Assembly (NCBI GenBank): GCA_024402565.1
Contig: JAKSTM010000002.1
Location: 1-64,000 of the forward strand
Direction: 5' to 3'
From: Treponema sp.
GTDB lineage: Bacteria > Spirochaetota > Spirochaetia > Treponematales > Treponemataceae
Length of the DNA stretch: 64,000 nt
Shown here piece after piece: positions 39,983 to 49,599 of this stretch. The notes under the pieces were generated by a model, which was not told where the DNA came from, ran no database searches, and saw nothing but the letters and a program-made list of their open reading frames with translations. Numbering within the stretch: the first letter of the stretch is position 1; every line of letters begins with the position of its first letter. A program made the translations under genes and the position numbers.

Positions 39983-42900
39983 ATGAGAAAAATGTATCAG
40001 AAATCATTTTATATATTTATCAGTTTATTTTGTTTGGCTTTTGTTAGCTGTTCCCAAAAAGGAAGTTCTACAAAAAGTGTTACACAGGAAAATCAGATTT
40101 CAGAAAATCAAACTTCTACGGGATCACCATCAAATCTTGATAATCAGGTCACTCAGAATGGTCCGGAATATTCCACTTTAGGAAAACTTTCAGAAGGCAT
40201 ATTCGGTTTGGATTATACACCTCTTGAACCAGAAGAGCGTAAATCGCCAGGACGAATAGATATGTCTTTTGGAACTTCATCGGGGAACTCTCAGAACTAT
40301 TCTGATGAATCTGTAGTTCCTGGACTTAGGGCTTTGGAAAAGTACCAGACTGCTTATTATAAAGAAAAAGTTGTATATTCGGAAAATAAGAAATCTTCTT
40401 CTGAGGAAAAATTAGATAAATCAAAAGCACCTAAAGAGCCTTTTTCAGTTTCCGACTGGGGTCCCCAAGGAAAAATTCCAAGTGATGTAAAATGTCCTTC
40501 TTTCTATGTTTTGTTTTCAGAACCTGTTGTTTCGTTAAAAGCATTAGATTCGGTTGCTTATGAAAATGAGTTTATGACTGTAACGCCACCTTTGAAAGGT
40601 GTTTTCCGGTGGTATGGAACAAGTTTGTTAAGCTTTGATGCAACAGAACCAGCAGATCCTCTTCAAGTTTACACTATAAAAATCTCGGATAAATTGACTT
40701 CCATTTTTGGGAAAAAAATTGAAGGAAAGAAATTTTTTCAGACTGAAGCAGAAGCTTTGAAAGTGAAGTATTTTCAGCCTGGGGTAAGTTTTTCCCGTGA
40801 AAATCATATCTGGTTTGATAAAGACGATGTTCCATTTGAGGCTGCAAAAGAATGTCAGGTCAGTTTTAATTATTCAGTAAAGGCTGAAGAAATTAAAAAA
40901 ATGTCAAAGGTAAAAGTATATGGAAATGATTGCGAATTTGACGTAATCCAGAAAACGGAGGATACAGTTACTTATAAAATTAATTTCCCGGCTGAGAAAA
41001 AAGATGACGGTGAAATTCAGATTTCGATTAATTCCGAAGTGATTGCTTATTATACTCTTCAGAAATTTACAGCGAAATATAAAAATGAAGGAGATACAAC
41101 AAATACTTATTCAAATCCTGTTTATATTTCCTTCTCTCATCAGGTTGATGAAAACTCTGTTGTAGGAAATGTTTCTACGTCTCCAGAAATGCCGGTTACT
41201 TCAGAGAATATTGAAGTCAGGGGAATGACTGTTGTTCTGTATAATCTGCCGGTTTCTTTTGGACAGGAATATTCAATCAGTCTAAAGAAAGGAATAAAAG
41301 ATATTTACGGGCGAAATCTTTCATCAGAAAAAACGTATAAGGTGACTGTTCCAGAAGCCGCAAGTAAAGTAAGTTTTAAAAACAGTGGCTCGAAAATTCT
41401 GGAAGCCCAGTTCCCTCATAAATTGGTTTTTGACTATCAAAATGTCCGAGAAAATTCTTTTTACAGACTATCCAGAACGAAGAAACCTTTCAGTTATAAA
41501 AATGCAGCTTTATATGATGAAGATACTCTTGTAAAAAAATTAAATACAGAAGTACAGAATCAGCGTGTTCTGGAAGCGGTGGATTTTGATTTTCTTTTAA
41601 AGGACGGAAAAGGCTGGGTTAGTTTTGATTCTGATGTCTGGCTATGGAATAGAAATAGAAAAGAAGAATACCGGGTTGAAAATCATACTACTGTTCAAGT
41701 AACTGATTTAGGCGTGACTGTTCGTTATGGACTTAATAAAGTGGTCGCCTTGGTTACAAGTATGAGTACTGGTCAGCCTGTAGCTGATGCAAAAGTATAT
41801 TGGTTTGATGGATATAATACGGAAGCGGAAATAGACAATATAAAAAATGAAGCGGTAGCGCAGGGAGTTACCGGAGAGAATGGACTTGCTGTAATTCCGT
41901 CAGATTCGACTTCAGAAATGAGGCGTCCGGCTATTCTTGTTGAGACCGAAAATGATGCTGTCACATTTGTTCCGTCGAGTCACACTCCATGGCGAAATGG
42001 AATTTACAATACATCGAACCTTAAAAAAGCGGCAATGGTTGAACCTGTTACTTTTATGTTCACCGATCGTGGGCTTTATAAACCAGGTGAAACAGTTTCT
42101 TTCCGCGGAATCGACAGGAATCTTCTGTATGGAGAATACACTCCATGGGTAGGAGATTATATAGTTGAGTTTAAGGAATCGAGCTGGTACAAGCCAAAAA
42201 TTATTAAATCGATTACGGGAAAAACTTCGGAATCTGGTGGTTTTTATGGTTCCTTTGAGATTCCAGAAGACCTGGAACCAGGAACCTACAAAATTTCATT
42301 TATGCGTAGTTCCAGAAGCAGTGAACGTAGCATAACTATAAATGTTTCTTTCTTTGAAAGATTGAAGTTCCAGTCAGAAATTGAAATTCCAAAAGTTCCT
42401 GTTACTGCGGGAGATACTCTTCAAGGTACTCTTTCTGCATCATATTTGGCAGGTGGGGCACTTTCCGGAGCCGCTTATTCTTCTTCATGGATTCGAGAAC
42501 CTTGGTATTTTACATCGGATGATCCGGAATTTATAAACTTTAGATTTGGTCCAATTGATTCTAATGGTGGAAGAGATTACATAAGTAATGATTCTGGAGT
42601 TCTTTCTGTAAACGGTGAAGCAAAACTGTCTGTTACTGCAAGTGCGGGAGAATTGAAAGGAGTGCCTTATAGATACCGGGTTTCTGCATCTGTAACGGAT
42701 ACTTCAAATATGAATATTTCCAGTCAGAACTCAGCAGTAGTTCATCCGGCTCTTTATTATCTTGGTCTGGCAAAAGATTCCGGTTCATCAGGATTTTCAA
42801 GAAAGGGAGAGACTCAGGATTTTGTTTATAGAATGGCCGATCTGGAAGGGACTGCAGTAAAAAAATCCGAAAACAGTAAAAAACTGGTAGCATCTCTTGC

Positions 42901-45900
42901 AGGCGAAAATAACATTTTGCAGGTAACATTAAGTAGAGACGAATGGAGTCTGGTAAAGCAGAATGGTGTTTATGGCGGAATATATACTCGTTATGAAAAA
43001 TCAGTAGTTGTAGAAGAAAGCAAAAAAGTAAATCTGGCGGCAGAAGGAAAGATTTCTGTTACTCCACAGAAAATTGGTTATTATACACTTTCCGTTGAAG
43101 GTAAAGACATAAAGGGAAGAACTGTACTGTCGGAAATTCGCTTCTTCGTGACAGGTAAAGGTTCATACTTGTGGAATCAGGAAGATGCTTCTTCCATAAG
43201 GCTTACACCGGATAAAAGTAAATATAATCCAGGGGAAATTGCACACCTTCTTATGGAAAGTTCACTTCCAGGTGGTTATTATCTGATAACCGTTGAACGT
43301 GATGGTATTTTTACTGAAGAAGTAAAATATTTGGAAGATGGAGTTTCTGTAATTGATGTTCCTGTAGCGCGAGGTTTTGTCCCAGTCGTTTATGTTTCAG
43401 TCTCTTCATATTCAGTAAGAAATTCTGAACCTGTTCACAAATATGGAGAAGTGGACCTTGGAAAACCAAAAGGATACTACGGCGTAACACAACTTTTCGT
43501 TGATCCTTATGTGAAAGCATTCAGCATTGACGTTAAGTCTGAAAAGTCAGCTTATCGTCCTGGAGAAGAAGCAACAGTGACCCTTACTGCAACTCGTGGT
43601 GGAAAACCTCTGGCAAATGCTGAATTAACTCTTCTTGCAGTAGATCGTGGCGTGCTGGATTTGATTGATTATCATGTTCCGGATCCAATTTCATTTTTCT
43701 ATGATTCAGGAAAATTTCCTCTTAGTGTTCATGGAGGAGATAGCCGTGAGTTTTTGATGGATCCTGTTACTTATGAAGTTAAAAATCTTCAGGGTGGAGA
43801 TGAAGGAGGAGATAAACTTCAGGAACGGAAAGATTTTAACCCGACTGCAGTCTTTGAACCGGTGCTCATTACTGATAAAAAAGGGCAAGTAACTTGCAAG
43901 TTTAAAATGCCTGATACTCTAACAACTTATCGTGTTACAGCTTTCGGTGTTTGTGGAGACATGCTTGCTCTACAGGAAGATGAAATCGGTGTAAAAAATC
44001 CTGTTAATGTTCAGCAGGTTATGCCTCGCCGTATGCGTATTCGTGATACAGCAGAACTTGGAGTGCTTCTAACTAATTTAGATAATATTGATCATGAAAT
44101 GAATGTAAGTCTCCAGATGATTACACCTGGTAAGAATGAGTTACCAGTAAAAGATGGTCTTTCAGGAACGCCAGGCGCCGCCTTTGTAGACGGGGAGAAT
44201 GCTCATAAAGTAACTGTTCATCCGGGGCAAAGTATTACTGTTTATTTTGATGTAGCAGCTACAAAAGCAGGAATTGTAAATGCGGTATTTGAAATAACCA
44301 GCGATATAGTTAATGAAAAGCTTGATTGTCCATTAATCATAGAAAAGCCATATTTGTATGAAACCTTTACATCTATGGGAACTGTACGAGAAGAGGATAC
44401 TACAGGAGCAGAAGGACTTTTAATTCCTGAGTCTGTAGATAATATGGGTTCTCTTTCTGTTACATTAGATGCAACAAGGCTTGGACTTCTTGGAGAATCG
44501 GTAAATTATTTGTTCCAGTATCCTTATGGATGTTTAGAGCAGCAAAGTTCACGAATACTTCCACTCATAATTTTTTCAGATTACATTAATGTGTTTGGAC
44601 TTGAAAAAGAAGAAGGTCTTAAGGATGTTAAGAGTCTTGTAAAAAGTTATTTCAGGAGCTGGAAGTCTTCACAGTTAGTTTCTGGAGGATTCCCTTATTG
44701 GCCAAATGATACAAGGCATGAAAATTTCTACGTTTCATTACGCATTGCACATATTTGTGCTCTGGCAAAAGAACGTGGATATACCGATTCCGAAATTGCA
44801 GTGAATGTTTCGAAACTTATGAATTACCTTGAAAACACGGTAAGGACTTATAAATATTTGGTTTCAGATTTAGACCGTGCTTATTATAATTATGTTCGTG
44901 CGCTTCATGGATTACCTGTTTCAAAATCTGAACTTGAAGCACAGTTAGCAAAGAGTAAAGATATTTCGATTACCGCTTATACAGGAATGACAGCTGTAAA
45001 GATTCCAAGTATGGAAGGGGAACTGGCAGAAAAATGTCGTGAAGAAATTCGAAGTCATTTCAGGCCGGGAACCAGAGGCGTTGATATCTCGCAAAATTCT
45101 TATAATGCTCAGGAATATTGGTGCTGGTATAACACAGATTGTGACCGCATGGCGTTGGCTTTGCAGTTCCTTGTTCAGATGGATAAAGATGATCAGATGG
45201 TAACCCGATTAATTTGGTCTTTGCTCCAAGAACAAAAATCTGGTTATTGGATAAGTACTGCAACTACTGCTAAAGTTCTGGATTCAATGTACACAGTCAT
45301 TAAAGCTTCAGGTTTGGATAATTTAAACCAGAAGGCAAAGGTATCTGTAAATGGAACTGAACTGGCATCCGGGACATTTGTAGGAGCTGGTGCAAAACCT
45401 GTTACTGTATCAATTCCTTTGAAAGATCAGCGCATAGTAAATCTTCCAAAAGAAAAACTATTATCATTGGATTTTGAAAAAGACGGTAATGGAAGTCTCT
45501 ATTATACAAGTTCATTAAAGTATTCTATTCCTTATGAAAATCAGGAAAGACGAGATGAAGGGCTTGGGGTAAAAATGATTCTTGTAGATTCCTTAACAGA
45601 AGAAGAAATATTACCTGAGCCAGGAACTTGTCACATTCAGCTTGAAGCCGGTCGTGTATATACAGTAAAAATAAATCTTTCAACTAACAGGGACAGACAG
45701 TTCATTGCGGTAAGAGCGCCTATTCCGTCAGGAGCCGAAATTTTGGATTCCACATTTGTTACAAGTCCTGATGATAGTTATTCAGGAACAGATGTAACTG
45801 AAAAAAATGTTTGGGAACACTGGATGAGTAATCAGGCGATTTATGATAACGAAATTCAGTATTTCTGGAATAATTTTAGAAAGGGAAGTACCACTGCAAC

Positions 45901-46018
45901 ATTTAAATTTCGAGCAGTACGTCGAGGTGTTTATCCTGTGCCTCCTGTAACAGGGGAATGTATGTATGAGCCTGAAGTATTTGGCCGTACAGAAGGTCTT
46001 TTGTATACAATAGAATAA
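39983..46018 (+). CDS. Alpha-2-macroglobulin family lipoprotein
   Basis: The 2011-aa protein starts with a lipoprotein signal (FYIFISLFCLAFVSC, Cys23 lipidated). It has the bacterial alpha-2-macroglobulin layout: several MG domains, the TDRGLYKPGETVSFRGI motif of MG domains (about residue 692), a bait-like region, an A2M domain (TAVFEPVLITDKKGQVTCKF), and the thioester motif CLEQ (Cys1517 to Gln1520) in YPYGCLEQQSSR within the helical TED domain. Such proteins trap attacking proteases in the periplasm. The next gene is PBP1C, joined by a stop-start overlap, the same pairing as in many Gram-negative bacteria, where the two are thought to repair and defend the envelope after a breach. Confidence 0.95.
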   Translation: MRKMYQKSFYIFISLFCLAFVSCSQKGSSTKSVTQENQISENQTSTGSPSNLDNQVTQNGPEYSTLGKLSEGIFGLDYTPLEPEERKSPGRIDMSFGTSSGNSQNYSDESVVPGLRALEKYQTAYYKEKVVYSENKKSSSEEKLDKSKAPKEPFSVSDWGPQGKIPSDVKCPSFYVLFSEPVVSLKALDSVAYENEFMTVTPPLKGVFRWYGTSLLSFDATEPADPLQVYTIKISDKLTSIFGKKIEGKKFFQTEAEALKVKYFQPGVSFSRENHIWFDKDDVPFEAAKECQVSFNYSVKAEEIKKMSKVKVYGNDCEFDVIQKTEDTVTYKINFPAEKKDDGEIQISINSEVIAYYTLQKFTAKYKNEGDTTNTYSNPVYISFSHQVDENSVVGNVSTSPEMPVTSENIEVRGMTVVLYNLPVSFGQEYSISLKKGIKDIYGRNLSSEKTYKVTVPEAASKVSFKNSGSKILEAQFPHKLVFDYQNVRENSFYRLSRTKKPFSYKNAALYDEDTLVKKLNTEVQNQRVLEAVDFDFLLKDGKGWVSFDSDVWLWNRNRKEEYRVENHTTVQVTDLGVTVRYGLNKVVALVTSMSTGQPVADAKVYWFDGYNTEAEIDNIKNEAVAQGVTGENGLAVIPSDSTSEMRRPAILVETENDAVTFVPSSHTPWRNGIYNTSNLKKAAMVEPVTFMFTDRGLYKPGETVSFRGIDRNLLYGEYTPWVGDYIVEFKESSWYKPKIIKSITGKTSESGGFYGSFEIPEDLEPGTYKISFMRSSRSSERSITINVSFFERLKFQSEIEIPKVPVTAGDTLQGTLSASYLAGGALSGAAYSSSWIREPWYFTSDDPEFINFRFGPIDSNGGRDYISNDSGVLSVNGEAKLSVTASAGELKGVPYRYRVSASVTDTSNMNISSQNSAVVHPALYYLGLAKDSGSSGFSRKGETQDFVYRMADLEGTAVKKSENSKKLVASLAGENNILQVTLSRDEWSLVKQNGVYGGIYTRYEKSVVVEESKKVNLAAEGKISVTPQKIGYYTLSVEGKDIKGRTVLSEIRFFVTGKGSYLWNQEDASSIRLTPDKSKYNPGEIAHLLMESSLPGGYYLITVERDGIFTEEVKYLEDGVSVIDVPVARGFVPVVYVSVSSYSVRNSEPVHKYGEVDLGKPKGYYGVTQLFVDPYVKAFSIDVKSEKSAYRPGEEATVTLTATRGGKPLANAELTLLAVDRGVLDLIDYHVPDPISFFYDSGKFPLSVHGGDSREFLMDPVTYEVKNLQGGDEGGDKLQERKDFNPTAVFEPVLITDKKGQVTCKFKMPDTLTTYRVTAFGVCGDMLALQEDEIGVKNPVNVQQVMPRRMRIRDTAELGVLLTNLDNIDHEMNVSLQMITPGKNELPVKDGLSGTPGAAFVDGENAHKVTVHPGQSITVYFDVAATKAGIVNAVFEITSDIVNEKLDCPLIIEKPYLYETFTSMGTVREEDTTGAEGLLIPESVDNMGSLSVTLDATRLGLLGESVNYLFQYPYGCLEQQSSRILPLIIFSDYINVFGLEKEEGLKDVKSLVKSYFRSWKSSQLVSGGFPYWPNDTRHENFYVSLRIAHICALAKERGYTDSEIAVNVSKLMNYLENTVRTYKYLVSDLDRAYYNYVRALHGLPVSKSELEAQLAKSKDISITAYTGMTAVKIPSMEGELAEKCREEIRSHFRPGTRGVDISQNSYNAQEYWCWYNTDCDRMALALQFLVQMDKDDQMVTRLIWSLLQEQKSGYWISTATTAKVLDSMYTVIKASGLDNLNQKAKVSVNGTELASGTFVGAGAKPVTVSIPLKDQRIVNLPKEKLLSLDFEKDGNGSLYYTSSLKYSIPYENQERRDEGLGVKMILVDSLTEEEILPEPGTCHIQLEAGRVYTVKINLSTNRDRQFIAVRAPIPSGAEILDSTFVTSPDDSYSGTDVTEKNVWEHWMSNQAIYDNEIQYFWNNFRKGSTTATFKFRAVRRGVYPVPPVTGECMYEPEVFGRTEGLLYTIE

Positions 46019-48087
46019 TGATAAAAAAAATAATGGCAGGCATAGCAGTCTTTTTTCTGATTGTATATGCCGCTGTGCGTTTTTCGCCATATAAAGATCT
46101 TTCTAATTTTCAGTCTCACAAAATATCAACTCGGATATATGATGCTAATGGAGAAATCCTTCAAATACTGGCTCTTGAAAACGGGGTCCGAAGGGAATGG
46201 ACCTCGTTGGAAGATATTCCGGATTCAGTAATCAATTCATTTATTCGTGAAGAAGATAAAAGATTTTATCATCATCATGGAGTAGATTTCTCTGCAATAA
46301 TCAGGGCAGGAAAAACAAATGTTGAAGAGGGAAGGACTGTTAGTGGAGCTTCAACAATTTCTATGCAGCTTGCAAGAATGATTACACCAAGAAAAAAGCG
46401 GTCTTTGGGCAGAAAAGTGGTAGAAGCCTGGAATGCTTTTAGGCTGGAGAGTCGTCTTCCCAAAAAACAAATTTTAGAATTGTATCTGAATAATGTTCCT
46501 TTCGGTTTTAATACAGAAGGCGTTACCAGTGCGGCAAGGTTTTTCTTTGGGAAAAAGCTAAATGAATTGAGTGAAAACGAAGTAGGAATCCTTTCAAAAA
46601 TCCCAAGGAGACCCCAATCCTGGGCTAACCTTGCAGGAAATTATGAATATCCTTATGAGATGCCTCATTATATAAATTATTTGAAAGAAGACTCTGAAGC
46701 AGGTCTTTTTGAAAAGCCTGAAATTTATTTAAATGCAGCTCTTTCGATTCAAAAAAAATGTGAAGAACTCCTGGCTGATAAAATTAATTTGTATTCTGAA
46801 AACCGTTTGTCCAATGGTGCTGTATTTGCTATGGATGTGGAAAGTGGTCATGTACTTGCATGGGTAGGAAGTTCAGATTTTTTTGACACTGAGCATTCAG
46901 GACAACTGGATGGGGTTCTTGTTCGCAATCAGCCGGGTTCAAGTATGAAACCTTTTTTATATGCTCTTGCACTTGAACGGGGTTATGAACCTTCCTCTGT
47001 TTTGCCTGATATCCCAATGGAGTTTGGATTTGATTCCCTTTATGTTCCGCAGAATTTTAATAACAGATATAACGGTCCTGTTAGGTTTAGAGTAGCTCTT
47101 GCATCAAGTTTGAATATTCCTGCAGTAAATATTTTGAATGGTCTCGGTATTGCAGATTATAATAATAAACTCTTTTCATTGGGATTCGAATCTTTGAAGA
47201 ATCAGGATACAGGTTTAAGTCTGGCCCTTGGAGGTGGAGAAGTAACCTTATATGAGTTGGTAAGGGCTTTTTCTGTTTTCCCAAGGGACGGGCTTTCTTT
47301 AGATGGCATCCAAGTTTTTTCGTCTGATACTGCGCGACTTATTTGTGACATTCTTTCCGATTCGGATGCCCGAGCTTTAGGCTTTGGTTTTTCAAAAGTA
47401 TTTCAAACGGATTTTGATTCTATGTTTAAAACTGGGACTGCAAATCAATTTCAGAATATAACTGCTCTTGGCGCTAGCGGACGATATGTTGCAGGTGTTT
47501 GGATGGGAAACTTTTCGGGTGAAACAATTATCGGGAAAACAGGTAGTTCAATACCGGCGCAGATTGTGAAAGAAGTCCTTCAAATGCTGGAAAAAGACGG
47601 AAAAGATCATGTTAAGTTTAAGTCTCCAGATGGTTATGAGAAAATTAAAGTTTGTTCTCTTTCTGGAATGAAGGCTGGAAAGTTTTGCGATACTTCCGTT
47701 TTAGAATATGTGAGAAAAACAGAAATCGATTTTTGTCCGGAATGCAATTGGCATCGGGAAAACGGTATCGTGTATCCGGAAGAATATACTGCCTGGTTTA
47801 ATTTGAAAAAGAGACAAGGCTCTGTTGATTATGGTGTTCTGGATTTAAAGATTACTTCTCCAAGGCAAGGCAGTGTTTTCTTTTATGATGAATCATCTGA
47901 ATATCAAAACCTGACTGTGGAAGCCGTTGGGGGAAAGAACACTATGGCAGAGATGTATTTCGACGGGAAATATACTGGAAGTTCAGAAAGACCTTTTGTA
48001 TTTAAAGTTCCTCTTTCACGAGGCAGCCATCAAATTGATGTGATTTGTGAAAATGAAAAAGACAGTATTTTTATTCAAGTAAATTAA
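46018..48087 (+). CDS. pbpC: Penicillin-binding protein 1C
   Basis: The 689-aa protein has a membrane anchor, a GT51 transglycosylase domain (FIREEDKRFYHHHGVDFSAI, SGASTISMQLARM, RKVVEAWNAFRLE) and a transpeptidase domain with SSMK (catalytic Ser308), SSLN and KTGTANQF motifs, then a C-terminal BiPBP_C domain (about 590-689) with a Cys-rich link (GKFCDTS, CPECNW). It makes and cross-links glycan strands. The start overlaps the macroglobulin stop. Its end overlaps the end of the convergent SPOR gene by 4 bp. Confidence 0.95.
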   Translation: MIKKIMAGIAVFFLIVYAAVRFSPYKDLSNFQSHKISTRIYDANGEILQILALENGVRREWTSLEDIPDSVINSFIREEDKRFYHHHGVDFSAIIRAGKTNVEEGRTVSGASTISMQLARMITPRKKRSLGRKVVEAWNAFRLESRLPKKQILELYLNNVPFGFNTEGVTSAARFFFGKKLNELSENEVGILSKIPRRPQSWANLAGNYEYPYEMPHYINYLKEDSEAGLFEKPEIYLNAALSIQKKCEELLADKINLYSENRLSNGAVFAMDVESGHVLAWVGSSDFFDTEHSGQLDGVLVRNQPGSSMKPFLYALALERGYEPSSVLPDIPMEFGFDSLYVPQNFNNRYNGPVRFRVALASSLNIPAVNILNGLGIADYNNKLFSLGFESLKNQDTGLSLALGGGEVTLYELVRAFSVFPRDGLSLDGIQVFSSDTARLICDILSDSDARALGFGFSKVFQTDFDSMFKTGTANQFQNITALGASGRYVAGVWMGNFSGETIIGKTGSSIPAQIVKEVLQMLEKDGKDHVKFKSPDGYEKIKVCSLSGMKAGKFCDTSVLEYVRKTEIDFCPECNWHRENGIVYPEEYTAWFNLKKRQGSVDYGVLDLKITSPRQGSVFFYDESSEYQNLTVEAVGGKNTMAEMYFDGKYTGSSERPFVFKVPLSRGSHQIDVICENEKDSIFIQVN

Positions 48088-49067
48088 TTTACCATATAGC
48101 ATTCATAGCCGCTTGATCGTAATGCATCAGCTGTAGAATCATCTATTGCATTTACCAAAACTGAATAATAAATATTACCACTGGCTTTTGTTTGTTTCTC
48201 AGAGTAAGCATCAAATCCTTTTGATTTTAATTCTTTTACAAGAGAGTTTGCATTGTTTTCAGAACTGAATAAACCAAGCTGAAGTTTTCCACCGTTTTTA
48301 TTTTCTGTTACAGTAAGTTCCGCAGCATTCTCTTTTGTTTTGGGAACATCTTTTATTGTTCCTGTTTCAGGCATAGCATCTCCATTTTTTGGAACGAAAT
48401 ACCAGAAAGGGGAAGGTAATAAATGTGAATCACCTTTTACAATAGAACATTCAAGGGAGTTAGGAAATTTTTCTTTTAAGTCTGAAGACCAGGAAGAATC
48501 CCCTGTGATGTACCATAAAGTAAGAAGAATTGCTGGTTGAACATTTTTCATGGAACTTACAGAAGAGTAGGCTTTTAACATTGCAATGGGCTCTTCCAAA
48601 TCTTCTTTTGTTTCAGCACGGCAAAGAGAACTCCAAACTGAATAAAGTTTTACATAGCTTTGGATTTTTGGATTTTTACTGGAACGTACAGCCGAGTTTA
48701 AATAACTGTCAGCACGATTATAATTTCCTCCGCTTAATGCACAACGTACAGCATCAAGAACAAGCTGTTCATTAGAACGTTCAGGCATGTTTTCAGCATC
48801 TCCCGAAGAGATTCCAGCTGCCAAAACAAAGGATTTTTCTGCCAGATCATAAAGTCCAAGCATTTCCTGAAGATTTCCTAAAAATGCATATCCCGCACGT
48901 TTTTCTGAAGGAACTGTAATTTTCTTTAGCTCAGCTTGAAGATATTCTGCGCTTTCATCAGCATTGGCTTTTTGTGCAGATTCCTTAACCAGTTCGAAGG
49001 CTTTTTTTTCTGCAAATAATGATGTTGAACAAATTAAAATGATGGAAAGTAAAAGTATTTTTTTCAT
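48084..49067 (-). CDS. Exported SPOR-domain protein
   Basis: The 327-aa protein has a signal peptide (ILLLSIILICSTSLFA), helical TPR-like repeats (about 25-200) and a C-terminal SPOR domain (GGKLQLGLFSSENNANSLVK ... IYYSVLVNAIDD). SPOR domains bind peptidoglycan stripped of stem peptides at the division site, so it likely acts in the periplasm near the septum. Its ATG directly follows the stop of the small membrane protein gene. It is convergent with pbpC. Confidence 0.8.
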   Translation of the reverse strand: MKKILLLSIILICSTSLFAEKKAFELVKESAQKANADESAEYLQAELKKITVPSEKRAGYAFLGNLQEMLGLYDLAEKSFVLAAGISSGDAENMPERSNEQLVLDAVRCALSGGNYNRADSYLNSAVRSSKNPKIQSYVKLYSVWSSLCRAETKEDLEEPIAMLKAYSSVSSMKNVQPAILLTLWYITGDSSWSSDLKEKFPNSLECSIVKGDSHLLPSPFWYFVPKNGDAMPETGTIKDVPKTKENAAELTVTENKNGGKLQLGLFSSENNANSLVKELKSKGFDAYSEKQTKASGNIYYSVLVNAIDDSTADALRSSGYECYMVN

Positions 49068-49298
49068 TTAGTTTTTTTCGTCCTGTTCGGATTTCATGGA
49101 TTTTGCAAGTTTCACCAGAAGAATACTTATTAATGCAAAGATTATTCCTGCAGCAAACGCAATTAAGATCATTATGGAAACTTGCTGGTTTTCAAAAGTA
49201 TGGAAAAGCCAGAGATTACATAAATTTCCTATATTTTTGCCAATAAAGAGGGCAATAAATATGATGATTAAAATAATAAAAATGAGTGCTGAAATCAT
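49068..49298 (-). CDS. Small two-helix membrane protein (LapA-like)
   Basis: The 76-aa protein has two hydrophobic helices (MISALIFIILIIIFIALFIG and IMILIAFAAGIIFALISILL) and a charged C-terminus, the layout of the LapA/DUF1049 family. The stop is directly adjacent to the SPOR gene start, so they are coupled. Function unknown. Confidence 0.65.
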   Translation of the reverse strand: MISALIFIILIIIFIALFIGKNIGNLCNLWLFHTFENQQVSIMILIAFAAGIIFALISILLVKLAKSMKSEQDEKN

Positions 49299-49428
49299 AG
49301 AATCTCACCTTTCCTTTACTATAGTAACGGAAGAAACAACCATGTACTTTAATATATGAAAAATAATAAAAAACTGTTAAAAAACTCAAAATTAAGTGCA
49401 AAAATCTCAAATATCTCTATTTTTTTTG

Positions 49429-49457
49429 TTGACAATGATTAGAGAAAATGATATTTT
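49429..49457 (+). promoter_or_regulatory. Near-consensus promoter of the candidate small RNA
   Basis: A perfect TTGACA (49429-49434), 17-bp spacer, TATTTT (49452-49457); TATACT follows closely. The predicted start is near 49464. Confidence 0.65.
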
Positions 49458-49463
49458 ATACTT

Positions 49464-49560
49464 AAGCTTGTAAATAAGCTGATAAACTCTCTCCGATGTC
49501 CAGCATGACTGGACGGCAAGACCTCTGATAGATGTTATCTTTCGGAGGTCTTGTTTTTTA
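49464..49560 (+). ncRNA. Candidate small RNA or leader ending in a terminator
   Basis: The approximately 97-nt transcript has three hairpins: AGCTT/AAGCT, GTCCAG (49498-49503)/CTGGAC (49509-49514), and CAAGACCTC (49517-49525)/GAGGTCTTG (49545-49553) followed by six T residues. The last is a strong terminator. No ORF with a start signal lies inside. It matches none of the riboswitches, 6S, SRP or tmRNA motifs I know. It is either a stand-alone small RNA or a leader controlling the ATP-grasp gene that starts 40 nt later. Confidence 0.55.
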
Positions 49561-49599
49561 ACCGCATTTTTTCTGTTAAAATAGACAAATTAATACGTT

